Assembly: GCA_963978905.1 (NCBI GenBank)
Contig: OZ022259.1
Span: forward strand, 52,656,727 to 52,720,726
Length of the DNA stretch: 64,000 bases
Origin: Trichostrongylus colubriformis
Taxonomy: Eukaryota > Nematoda > Chromadorea > Rhabditida > Trichostrongylidae
Direction: 5' to 3'
The translations under genes were made by a program, and so were the position numbers. The notes under the pieces were generated by a model, which saw nothing but the letters and a program-made list of their open reading frames with translations, did not search any database and had not been told where the DNA came from. Of this stretch, positions 35,281 to 46,163 are shown in pieces. How positions within the stretch are numbered: the stretch's first letter is position 1; each line of letters starts with the position of its first letter.

Positions 35281-38200
35281 TCACGGCTTCCGGATAACAC
35301 CCACACCTGGTGCGCATCTCCTGGAAATGTCTACACTGTTCGTCAGACTTGTTTTACCTTATGGTTGATGCTGAAGCAGAAGAAATTACGAAAGTGCTGA
35401 GCGCTAACGAAAACTAACCGCTGAACCATGCTACTATGGAGATTCCACTGATTTGCTTCGGGAACGAAAACTTCAACGATATTTTGAGAACAGTTCCCGT
35501 CTTTTCCACCTACGGCGTACATCCTTTCGCTCACAACGGCCAATCTTCCCTACCAACAAATTACTTTATACAATATACGAACAAATCGATGAGAAAATAT
35601 AGTGCGCAGGCTCACAGCAAATCTCTTGCAGTTCATAGCCGCCACCGCCGTCCATTCGTTGGTGAGGGGGTCGTATTTTTCAACTGAATTCAACCGAAGT
35701 GAGCCATCATTACCTCCTGCTGCGTATAAGTTGCCATTTAACACTGCAGTTCCCGGAAAGCATCGACATGTTGACATCGGACGAACCACTTGCCATTTAC
35801 CCACTCGTGGGTCTAGTCTGAACTAGGAACGTAACTCCTACCATTCGCATTTTTTGCATGGGCATTCGCCGCGGGTGGTAATAATCGCTCCACGAACAGT
35901 TATCGTAGAAGTAATTCAGGTCTTTTTTTGCATTCTACACTTTTTTTTTCGAGAGAATACACATTCATCTTGAACCTACCGCAGTATGTGAAGGAGAAAG
36001 AAGTACGTGATACAGTCACATTATATGTGCATCGATTCACCTTTCCACTACATTAAAGCAAGCATTTCCATCGGATCCTCCGACGGCGTATAAACAACCA
36101 TTGAGCACGGAGACAGACAGGCGATGTCGACATGAACTCAAAGGTGCCACACGGGTCCACTCATTGCGCCGAACGTCATAACTGCAATAGTGTGAGTACC
36201 AAATGAACAGGAATCGTCGGGATGCCCTTTACCATTCAACCGAGTCTAGACAGGTCGAACCATCATCTCCACCGACTGCATAAAGAAAGCCGTCAAGTGC
36301 AGCCAAACCAAAATATTCCCGACACGTGAGCATTGAAGCAACGTCGTTTGACCATTCGTTGGTGGCGGGATCATATCTGAACACTTAGTTCGGAAAGAGA
36401 ACTGGTGGGTTCGGGCCTATATTCATGCGGTCCTACCAACAGTATTCGATGTGTATGCAACTGTTCCTGTGGTAATGGATGCCCGAAAATCGACAACGAC
36501 AGCAAACGTCCGAAAAACCTTAGAGCCAATCTATATCACTATGTGGCTACTATGTAGGTCATTATTGCAACCGCCATAAAAGTATGCGACGCGACTTCAG
36601 GAAGTTCAAAGAAGGAACTTGCAGAATTTCGAAGACACATTGGAGTACGAACTATGAGCCATAATACTTTGAATGAATGGCTTGCCTGAATCGCATTGGG
36701 CCTATAAGGATTGTACCGTGCCTTCTATTTTCATTCTCCGAAAGCGGCAAAGAATGAAGTACCTTTCAATGCTACTAAGAATCTCTTTATTTCTGCCGCC
36801 GACAGCATACAGCAAGTTGTCGAGAACAGCAACACCATGTCCACCTCTGTCAAAAGTAATTATGTGAGAAGAGAAAGAATACCTATTCGAAAAGATTACA
36901 TACCTTCTTTTAGTCATGGAAGCAACGCGCTGCCATGAAGGATTTGGCTCCCCAGGATCAAGGCGCTCTACGGAGTCGACGGCATCACCGTTGCACACTC
37001 CTCCCACTAAAGTAATACAAGTCGAAAGTGGAATGAAAATCACCCGCACAAGACATCTCGCTATGATTGGTATATCGAGCAATTTTTCACAACGCATTGT
37101 ATGGAATGCGCTGCGAAACCACTGAACCATCCCTTCCAGGCATCGCCTCTCCTGGTGATTACAAATGGTCTGTGTAATACCAGAGCTACTTCTGCCAGCT
37201 CATCTACTGATCCACGTCATTCCCAGTGTCTCAATGGTAGCTTAGATTGCGTGATCGATAGAGAACAATAAAAAGCAGCACTCCTCCATACCAACGTGGA
37301 GGACTTCACTAAATTTAACGGGATTCCGTGGTCGAGTACGCAGTCCCTTCATGGCTGGTCGTGTAGGCGTATACAGTTTTGATAGTTGGTAGTTCTGAAA
37401 TGGCAGATAGTGGGATTATGGGAAGGCAAGTAGGCTCCCCATCTGAAACGTCACAAACCTTTGCTTCATCGAGGAGATGTCGGCAGGCAGCGTCTTCCAT
37501 CACTAAAGCATCTTCACTGACTGTGTCGACAAGAAATTTTGGGTGACAAAGCGGCAGCCGTACCTGCTCCAATAACTGCAAACCCTCAACATCATAGGAA
37601 GCCGTCTACAGTGATGTGGAGCACTGTAACTTACCTGCGGAAGAAATTGTTTCCGAGCTGTTAGATCAAAGCTAACCCACTTAGCTACTGCTTGAAAAAC
37701 CTGAAGGTGTGTTATTGATATAGGATTGCCAAAAAGTGGGATCAATTTCAAAACCAATATTAACTCGCTTCCAAGGCAAAGGTGAGGCGAAGGGTGCTGG
37801 TGATGTAGTGCCTAGAGGCTTTGGAAGGACACGCATGGTCTGGGAATCAGAACTAAAATACACTCCCGTGCAAGCTAACCAAAGTTTCCGAAACATCTTG
37901 TTCACGTATTTTTACTACGCCCGTTTATTAACATAGAAACACGATCTTCTACAATGTCTGACCCTCTGCTTGTCTGTGAGTCCAACTGCAAGCAAGTGTG
38001 GATGTACCTGCTCTTCTGATTCCACGCGGAGCTCTTCGCTAGAAATCAGTTCTAATAGTTGGCCAAAAGGAAGTGACGCGAATTCCTCAGTACCCACAAG
38101 TTGCTGAAAAAAGAAAAGATTTCCTGCCCAACCTTGATCACAGTGTGACAGAAGAATAACCTGGAATTTTTTCAAACTATATTCTTTAGCGCAGCACAAA

Positions 38201-38542
38201 AGCTCTTGACATGCATACATATCGGCAAGCGCTCCGATTGCCAAACAGTTTGAGACATCCAGTTCCTCCTTCAGAAATTCACAGCACAGTCCCTAGGAAA
38301 AAAAACTTTTAAACATCGAAATCTTTACAACTTTCGCATAGTTTGCAGGATACTGCCTTCTAAATATTACCACTCTGACCTTGACCTTCTCCAAGTGAAG
38401 AAGGTTGGCAGCATGCAAAATGCTCATCACACTGAGCTCAGTAATCTGGATAATACCAGAGTAGCAGAAATTAACAAGAGCATGGAGTGCGGGGGTCTCA
38501 ATATCATTCAGCTCTATTTCTCCTGGAAAGGAGTTGCAAAGA
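35281..38542 (-). CDS. BTB-BACK-Kelch protein, KLHL20-like (5' end not found)
   Basis: Proteins of this type recruit substrates to Cullin-3 ubiquitin ligases. Thirteen minus-strand exons join in one frame: 38542-38380, 38292-38161, 38103-38008, 37700-37635, 37575-37459, 37394-37292, 37006-36904, 36846-36763, 36376-36233, 36181-36041, 35817-35616, 35549-35419, 35320-35281, about 507 codons, all with GT-AG introns of about 50-390 bp and matching phases. In order: the second half of the BTB domain ([20 protein letters not shown]), the BACK domain ([31 protein letters not shown]), a linker ([15 protein letters not shown]), then six Kelch blades with GG pairs ([57 protein letters not shown]) and the tail [10 protein letters not shown]. 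Blade order and the CNGDA and PGVGV signatures fit KLHL20 (diablo in flies) best. The first ~100 residues, including the start of BTB, were not found; repeats lie upstream. It looks intact. Confidence 0.88.
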
Positions 38543-38605
38543 CTGCAAAATTCACAAACTGGAGAATATTGTTAGAAACGTACGCTATCCTATACATATT
38601 CTATG

Positions 38606-39150
38606 TTATGTATATAAAGCAGAACTTCGGGGTGTTTGTGTGTCCGTCCGTCTGTCTGTTACATAATGCACTCTTAATTCAATCAGAAGTTTGGTGTGGT
38701 TTGTGTGATCTGTTTGTCACATAATGCACTCTTAGTTCAACTGCGACGTGGAGAGGTCGGGAAGTAGGGAGTGGGTAAGGCTTGACCAAAGTGCACGAAG
38801 ATCATAAGAACTAAGCCTAGCCCCGTCCACCGTGGCCGTTTCTTGCGCAGAAATGTTCAAACCAGAAGGTTGGTGTGTTTGTGTGTGTCCGTTTGTTTGT
38901 CACATAATCCACTCTTAAGTCAACTCCAGCGTGGAGTGGTCGGGTAGTTAGGAGTGGGTAGGGGTTGACCAAAGTGGGTGAGGGCTGGCTAAAGTGTGCG
39001 CAGCTCATAAGAACTGAGCCTAGCTCCGCCCACGGCAGGCGGGGCCGGCGCAGAAATGATCAAAAATTGGGTGAATTAGGAATGGGCCGTAGGGGTCGGG
39101 CAAGTTCGGATTGGGTAGCGGCCAACCCATGTGTACGGAGGGGTGTATAT
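38606..39150 (+). repeat. Tandem pair of ~190-bp GT-rich repeats
   Basis: GTTTGTGTGTCC and CACATAATGCACTCTTA recur about 184 bp apart (38716 and 38900), and CATAAGAACTAAGCCTAGC recurs about 198 bp on (38808, 39006). The GTCCGTCCGTCTGTCT end appears inverted at 50140-50175. Confidence 0.6.
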
Positions 39151-39960
39151 CGTTAGGACAGAAATACCGCGCGGCCGCATGCGGCAGGCGACGATCACGC
39201 ACGAGTTGTCCGATTCCGTTTGGGGCAGCGAGTTTGCGCCAGAGCTGCAGTGCTCCTACAGAGGAATATGCGAATGGGGGAGAGTGAAATGAAACCACCC
39301 TAAGAACCCAGTACACGCCGTACTCTGTAACGATGTCGATGGTGTAGGAACTTACCAAAGGGTACAGAGCACACAACAGGCAACTTAGGAGGTCGGGCAA
39401 GTTAGGATTGGGTGGGAGCCAACCCATGTGTACGGAGTACATAAGTTTTAAGCCTAGCTCCGCCATAATTTCAACATTAATACCACACTCACTGAGTAGC
39501 TGTTTGTCCTCGATTACCATTAGGAAAGGATGTGTTATAATCAGGTGTATTTCTCGGCATTCAGTTAAGGCCAACGTTTTTTCTAGAACTGATACATGCG
39601 CGTCCTCTCGAAGCTTTTAATCTTCAAAATTCATAAACGAAGCGCCTCCGAGCTCACGAAGAGGCACCTCCAACTGCTGCCGCTCCTTTTAACGTGGCTT
39701 GCCCCTCTTCGATTGTGCCTCACACACTTGGATCAACGGTGGGGAGGGGGTTTTATTTCTCGGATTTTTGACCGTTCCGCTCCATCTTCCCTACTTTTGT
39801 ACTAATGATTGCTTCATTTTTCTTTTCGTGTTTGGATCGACCATTCTTTGAAGGGGGATGTGCTTCAGTGGGCAGGGGGTATAGGCGGGTATGGTGCCCC
39901 TTAGTTTCAACCGAAGCCGATGAAAGTTCAGAGTTTGCTTAATATATACAAGCTGCATAT
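39151..39960. repeat. Further units of the same repeat family
   Basis: GTCGGGCAAGTTAGGATTGG at 39393 repeats 39098. About 39660-39935 (AACGTGGCTTGCC, CTCGGATTTTTGACCG, GAAGCCGATGAAAGTT) matches 49290-49530. A 184-codon minus-strand frame over it is not considered a gene. Confidence 0.5.
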
Positions 39961-39964
39961 CCTT

Positions 39965-40150
39965 ATCCGGGCCTACACCTGCTGCAATGCGCGCGGAGCG
40001 CGCATACGTAAGTCGGCTCGCGGCTGTCGCGGCAAGCCGAAAATCGCTTCTCGCTACAAAGCCAGAAAACTGCAAACCCACCCTGCGGGGGCGGCAAAGC
40101 CGCCCTACGAGGGGATTGGCCGGTGTAGCCGGCCAATCGGACTGGCAAAA
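39965..40150. other. Cluster of GC-rich hairpins
   Basis: Successive inverted repeats lie side by side: GCGCGCGGAGCGCGC (about 39988), GGCTCGCGG..CGGCAAGCC, GGGGCGGCAAAGCCGCCC (about 40087) and ATTGGCCGGTGTAGCCGGCCAAT (about 40115). This GC-rich island is unlike its AT-rich surroundings. Confidence 0.6.
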
Positions 40151-40371
40151 TATAAACCTACGCCAGCGGCTTTCAGCCATTTGGTTGGTAAACATGGCCA
40201 GAAAGTAATCGGAACATGCAGCCAGTACGACTCGATGGGCGTTGATCCGTGCACCCTACAACGTTGCTTGGTTAAGTGTGTCGAGTGGTCTAAAATCTCG
40301 TACGCCTACCTTGGCGATCAAAACAACGTCACACAGTCGAGCATCCTCACGAAATGAAGCCAGCTGATTGA

Positions 40372-40806
40372 GCAGCAGGCGGCTGTGACCGGAGCTCTAA
40401 ACACTGGGCATGGATACTTACCGAAGACAACGTCGCCTTATCAGATTGTCGTCTCTCCCACTCCTCACCGAACCAGGTGAAAGGGGTTATGTTTAACAAA
40501 ACGGTACACTTTGAAGAGCAATCTAACAACTTCTTGGAAACCGGGCTTAGCGATATCTGGCGAAATGTCATCGCAACTTGGCTAAGAGGTGGCAGCTCTA
40601 AACACTGGGCATGGATACTTACCGAAGACAACGTCGCCTTATCAGATTGTCGTCTCTCCCACTCCTCACCGAACCAGGTGAAAGGGGTTCTGTTTAACAA
40701 AACGGTACACTTTGAAGAGCAATCTAACAACTTCTTGGAAACCGGGCTTAGCGATCTCTGGCGAAATGTCATCGCAACTTGGCTAAGAGGTGGCAGCAGT
40801 AATTAG
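40372..40806 (+). CDS. Open frame made of a 201-bp tandem duplication; function unknown
   Basis: Positions 40393-40593 and 40594-40794 are the same 201-bp unit with only two differences that I can see (A/C near 40485, A/C near 40555). As 201 is 67 codons, the frame stays open from 40372 to the TAG before 40807. Repeated residues include SKHWAWILTEDNVALSDC and NKTVHFEEQSNNFLETGL. There is no ATG until 40477. The minus strand is also open (40347-40772), so the direction of any coding is uncertain. I recognise no family. Confidence 0.35.
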   Translation, partial: AAGGCDRSSKHWAWILTEDNVALSDCRLSHSSPNQVKGVMFNKTVHFEEQSNNFLETGLSDIWRNVIATWLRGGSSKHWAWILTEDNVALSDCRLSHSSPNQVKGVLFNKTVHFEEQSNNFLETGLSDLWRNVIATWLRGGSSN

Positions 40807-41128
40807 CAAAAACGGAGAATACACAGTTGATCTACTCGTCGGTGCAGATGTTGGAAATAGTCGAGTTTGCTGAAGTAAAAACGGCAGGGAGTTATTGGGT
40901 CATTCCATAAGTCATGTCATTTTTTCAGACGAAAATTATCCCCTTGCTTACCCCCACCCCTCGCATGCTCCACCAATTGCTTGATTGAAAACTCGCGTCG
41001 TTCTTTTCCTAAATTCCATTTTTCAAAAAGCACTCACGCTTATTCAAAATGAAATTTCCTTCCCAAATTAGGTGTTCAGCATTGCTCTACGAACCATTCG
41101 GAAAGATTTTTCTGCTCTATCAAAACAT

Positions 41129-44100
41129 ACTACGGATCTCCTTCACCGAGGGGCTTCTCTCGCTGAAGGATCTCGAGCCGTTATGTGGCAAGGCTACGTG
41201 GCGCGACCCCAGGTGGCGGATAGGGGGCTAATCGCGGACCAAAAGCCACCATGTACCTGCCCTGAGACGCAGGTGGATTCAGGGGATGGACTCCCTGTTT
41301 CTGCAGCGCTGGGCTGATTCATACCCTCTGTATCCATGCAGACGTTTCTTGCATACGTGTGGGAGCGTTCTATGTGGTGCAGTTGGTATCCTGCATTCGG
41401 TCCAGCCAAAAGCTTGCATTCTAACGACTGGGAGGTGCATGGGAGGCGGTCCGGGGTCGCCTCCAACAAATAAACCCCGTGTCCACTTCGGGATAGCCTG
41501 GCTAACTACCCGGAGTATACCCAGCCCCCACGACAGAGCCTGGCAAGCTACTCGTGGGTCTCCATCTTGCCGAAAACAGCAATAAGAATGGGCCTCATTC
41601 CCCTGAACCTGAGGGAGCCCCCAATACGGCAGCGTTGGGTAGGACCGCTCGGGAGAGGCTGCTAAAATCTCAGGGCTACAATAGGCTGCTTAAATCGAGA
41701 AGGACTAAGATGGCGATATGTACTTACAATGCACGAACTCTTGCATCGGAAGCGAGTATCGAAGATCTAATGATGCAAGCCAGGAAGATCAAGTACGACG
41801 TCATCGGACTGACCGAGACGAGGAGGCATCGCCCGCTACACGCCGTGTACGAGACTGGTGAAGAACTGTTCCTTGGAACATGCGACAGGAGGGGCGTTGG
41901 CGGTGTGGGCGTTCTCGTCAACACGCACTTGGCCATGAACATCGATTCGCACGAAAATCTGACAACCCGAATCGGACGTTTACGATTGAAAAGATGCGGT
42001 TCAATCCCGGCTTTGACCATCTTCGTCGCCTACGCACCAACATCAAGCTACGACGAGGACGAGCTCGAAGCATTTTATGTGGAATTGAAGAAGTTCTATA
42101 AGGAAGACCACACCTTCTTCAAGGTCATCGTCGGCGACTTCAACGCCAAGATCGGCCCCAGAAGAACGGACAATGAGCTTCACATCGGGACTCACGGAAC
42201 GGAATGGAATGAGCAGGGTGAAAGGCTGTCTGAGTTTATTATGTCGATCAACTCCATTCATGGTAACTCACAGTTCCAGAAGCCCTCTCATCTGCGCTGG
42301 ACTTGGGAGACACCCGGTGGACAATTCCATAATGAGATCGATCACGTCATCTTCAATCGAAGGTTTTGCCTGACCGATGTCGCTGTTGTTCCGAAGTTCT
42401 ATACGGGATCAGACCATCGACTCATCCGCGCAAAATTCCTCTTTTCGATACGTGGAGAGAAAGCCGCGAAATTCAAGGAGCGAAGACCCAAGACAGTGAT
42501 CAACTGGGAACACTTCGTTTCTCTCGCAGGTGTATGGGAGGATTCCGTTATCGAAAACATCGACGACGAGTACAACCGGCTCGTTGAGCATCTTCACGAT
42601 TGTGCCAGGAGGGCAGAGAGTTTGAAAGTCACCAAGAGGCGTCTCTCTTCGGAAACTCTCGAGCTGATACGCCAACGTGGAGCCGCACGAGCCGCAGGCG
42701 ACTACCAATTGACGTCCGAACTTGCGAAGCAATGCAGAGAGGCGATAAAAGAAGATCTCAAGGAGCGAAGAGCAGCAGTGCTGGCTGAAGCAGCAGAGGC
42801 TGGGAGGAGCATCCGCAATGCCCGCCGAAGTTTCGCCAGTTATAAGACCAAAATGACCGGTCTCCGTACAGGACGTCCGGACGGTACAGTCACTGCTTCC
42901 CGAAGGGCAATGGAGAAGGTCATCTACGACTTCTACTCGGATCTCTTCGATAGCCATGTCCAACTGCCTAGGAGCAATCTGAGGCAGGATGGATATGTCG
43001 TACCATCAGTTCTCCCTTGCGAAGTCCGACACGCTATTTCGTCGGTGAAGAATGGTACAGCACCCGGCCCCGACAGGATCAGACCGGAACATCTGAAGAA
43101 TCTACCGCCAGTTATCGTCAAAACACTGGCCCGACTCTTCACACGCTACCTGTCGGAATGCAAGGTACCCACATCGTGGAAAACCAGCAGGACGGTGTTG
43201 CTTTGCTGTATAAGAAGGGAGATCCACACGACATTGGCAATTATCGTCCAATCTGCCTGCTGTCTGTAGTCTACAAGCTCTTCACTCGTGTCATCTTGAA
43301 TAGGATCGGTAGAACTTTAGACGAAGGACAGCCATGCGAGCAAGCAGGGTTTCGGAGAGGATTCAGTACAATCGATCACATCCACACGGTCACTAGGCTC
43401 ATTGAAGTGTCGCGAGAGTATAAGATGCCGTTATGTCTCACATTCATCGATTTAAAGAAAGCCTTCGACTTCGTTGAGACAGAAGCGGTTATCAAAGCCC
43501 TGGGAAACCAGGGTGTGCCTACTCAGTATATAAAAGTACTTCGTGAGCTCTACAGCAACTTCACGACCAGGATCTCGCCATTCTACAAGGAAGTCATCAT
43601 CGACGTGAAGAGAGGGGTTCGACAAGGCGACACTATCTCGCCTAAACTATTCAGCGCCGCTCTTGAGAACGTCATGCGTCAACTGGAATGGGAAGAAATG
43701 GGAGTGAAGGTCGATGGCCGGCATCTACACCACCTCCGCTTCGCTGATGACATTGTGCTAATAACACCGACAATCCAGCAAGCGGAACGGATGCTAGCCG
43801 ATTTCGACTGCCAGTGTGGAAAGATCGGTCTGCAGCTGAACCTGACGAAGACGATGTTCATGAGAAACGGATTGGTACCTGACGCCCCATTTACGCTCAA
43901 CGGAACGAACATCACCGAATGCTCCAGCTATGTGTACCTAGGTCGGGAAGTCAATATGATGAACGACTTAGCACCAGAGCTGAGCAGGAGGAAAAGAGCG
44001 GCTTGGGGAGTCTTTAAGACCATCGAGGGAGTAGTGAAGAAGACGAAGAACATCCGGCTCCGCGCGCATCTCTTCGATTCCGCTGTCCTTCCTGCCCTAA

Positions 44101-44577
44101 CATACGCCTCAGAGACTTGGACTCTACGTAAGCAGGAGGAGCATGCGGTCGGCGTCATCCAACGCGTCATCGAAAGGACGATGCTCGGAGTATCCCGATA
44201 CACGCAAGTGCAGAGGGGAATCGGGAGTTCCGAACTCCGTCGACGATCGAAGATCAGGGACGCCGTCGTATTTGCCAAGGAATCGAAGATTAGATGGGCC
44301 GGACACGTCATGCGATATCGCGATGACCGTTGGACCAGAGCGGTTACCGACTGGATCCCTCGGGACGTCAAACGAACACCTGGACGACCGCCGGCCCGAT
44401 GGTCAGACTTCTTCACGAAAGCTCTGCGCGAAAGGAACGAGATGCTACGTGTCCCTGGAGCCACAAACGTTCACTGGACTGCTTTGGCTCGCGACAGGGA
44501 CGAATGGAGACGTTGCTGGCGCCCGCTCGAGGCTCTCGATGAACAACGGGACGACAGGTGACAGGTGATCAAAACAT
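41129..44577 (+). mobile_element. RTE-clade non-LTR retrotransposon, apparently full length
   Basis: ATCAAAACAT occurs at 41119-41128 and again at 44578-44587, an exact 10-bp target duplication. The 3449-bp body has a ~425-bp 5' leader, one long protein-coding region and a 3' end only 16 nt after the stop, made of repeated GGTGACA units, as is usual for RTE elements. It inserted into the right half of a foldback arm, so it is younger than that element. Confidence 0.9.
41554..44561 (+). pseudogene. RTE endonuclease-reverse transcriptase, one frameshift
   Basis: The first frame (41554-43269) carries an apurinic-type endonuclease: TYNARTL, GLTETRRHR, FVAYAPTSS, VGDFNAKIG and GSDHRLI. Conserved sequence begins at the ATG at 41710. 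Reverse transcriptase starts in this frame ([18 protein letters not shown]) and continues in another frame to 44561: [38 protein letters not shown], the catalytic FADD at 43740-43751 and the C-terminal [13 protein letters not shown]. The frames meet at a direct 5-bp repeat, TTGCTTTGCT at 43198-43207; one copy too many explains the shift. No other stop was seen. Total length, about 1000 residues, is normal for the clade. Confidence 0.88.
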
Positions 44578-45131
44578 GCTTCGACTTTGTTTTGACTGCG
44601 ATTCATACTGAATGAACCATGTAATAGGGGCCTAGATGACATTATTTCACAAATTATTTCTCCAACAAAAAGTCAGTGATGTTTTTCCTTCCCTACTCAC
44701 TACCTAAGCAACATTTCACCACTCTAAGCAGACTGGTTGAGAGAATTTTCCCGTTTTGGTTCGACGAAATTGTCAAAATTTGTGGCGGAAAAAGCAAATT
44801 TTTAGAAAGAGCGACACGACTTCTCTACAACTAACTGGTGGAACTTACAGAAGAGGTCGTGGCAAAGAAAGAGATATATGGTTGATTGATTTTTCCGGAG
44901 TGAAAGATAGCGTTCTAATTAAGTGCCGGTTTGGTCAGTTTTGTCGAACAGACCGTCCACTTTGCCAGCCTGGAGGTCGGCCCCATTATGACGGACAGAG
45001 AAACTGAACATGATGTTTTGTAGAGCAGAGATATCTCTTCCGAATGAAATATGACTTGCTGCGCAAACTTGCAATTTATAGGAAAAATTTTCGTTTAAAA
45101 AAAGCGGCTTCTTTCAAGGAATGATTCAATA

Positions 45132-45518
45132 GTTGCCAAGCACCAAGGCATAATTAAACAAGCATGACATGATTTTGATCCACCGGCGGAAGATTGGAAG
45201 CGCATGCCGCATTTACCTACTTTTTGCAAAAATGGTGCTTCGCTCGGGAACAGCGGGCTGGTAAGAAGCCAACTCGGAATTGGATTGCTTTGAGGGAAAG
45301 TGGTGAGCTAGCTGAGGTCGAGAGGAGGAACAACGAATCAGTATTGTATTCTGATTATCGCTTCAGATCGGGGAGCCTACTAAGATCGATTTCCGAAGAA
45401 AGTGGTGGTTCAGGGCTTTATTCGTATGTAAGTCAAGAGCTTCAACAGCAAAGAATGCAATGTTGCGAGACGTGTCCCTGTGGACAACTACACCCTTTTT
45501 TCTTTTCCCGCTGACATC
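45132..45518. other. Spacer, one open frame of no clear meaning
   Basis: A plus-strand frame (45194-45514) ends where the minus-strand exon ends. It matches nothing known and is not called. Confidence 0.3.
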
Positions 45519-45877
45519 TCAAGCGCAGCCTTCCCGTAACCGATTCAATAGCCGCATGCGTGTCTCCGCCCATTTTTGAGAATTACTTTGCACATAGTAG
45601 ATTTTAGGAATATAACCCACATCTTCTAACTTGACAACATTCTTCTTGTCCTTCTTTGTGGACGACACGTTGAGATCGCCCGACATTCCTACGTCTTCGA
45701 TGCTGCCACTATGTCTCTAAAATAAATCTGTCAAATAGAACGAGAGAAACATGACCGAGGTGGGGCGAAATTGCTAGACAGATTCCATTTGGGAGCTTGT
45801 TTATCGGAGGCTTCCTTTTCTACTTTTTTTCCCTTATCAGTGGTATGGAATGCAGCGCATGTCCAAGCAACCAATGA
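45519..45877 (-). CDS. Unidentified gene, two probable 3' exons
   Basis: The minus strand has a terminal exon, 45714-45519, ending in TGA, preceded by an exon at 45877-45756. The junction (donor CCTCG|GTCATG, acceptor TTTTAGAG|ACAT) keeps one frame. The upstream exon reads SLVAWTCAAFHTTDKGKK then APKWNLSSNFAPPR; the downstream reads HSGSIEDVGMSGDLNV, KKDKKNVVKLEDVGYIPK and WAETRMRLLNRLREGCA. The first residues could be the end of a membrane segment, followed by a charged tail. I do not recognise the family. A large foldback lies just upstream. Confidence 0.45.
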
Positions 45878-46163
45878 CTATTACTCAAAAAGTTTTTTTA
45901 ACCAATAATGGTTGACCCATATAAAGCGGCGTTGTGGGAAACAATATTTATGTTGATAAATGAAATACAACAATAATATATACGGTAATTATCACTCGAA
46001 AAAGCACTTTGTGTGGACTAATCCTTTCCGAGAGGCGCCACATATCATCTTTGGGTGCTAGACAAGTGTGGAGAGGTAGAAACATAAGGAGATGGGCAGT
46101 TCTATCGCTATCACATCAGGTCGCATCGCGAACGACATATCACGTCACAGATGTTGCGGTATT

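Larger units (their letters stand above)
40893..45131. mobile_element. TTGGGTCATTCC-family foldback split by a LINE
   Basis: The left arm starts TATTGGGTCATTCCATAAG at 40893 and the right arm ends at 45131 (GGAATGATTCAATA). Both match 15741-16749, for example ATTGCTTGATTGAAAA and CACGACTTCTCTACAACTAA. The arm is cut at 41128 by the retrotransposon at 41129-44577 and resumes at 44578; without the LINE it would be about 780 bp. Confidence 0.75.

Noticed and set aside
39020..39574. A 184-codon minus-strand protein gene
   Set aside because: It lies in tandem GT-rich repeats and its sequence repeats with them; no domain is recognisable.
39480..39600. The missing BTB start of the Kelch gene (minus strand, LTECREIHLI..)
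   Set aside because: The resemblance to the BTB opening is weak, the spacing of key residues is wrong and no consistent splice junction to 38542 was found.
41724..44464. Minus-strand open frames of 70-184 codons
   Set aside because: They are antisense shadows of the RTE endonuclease and reverse transcriptase.
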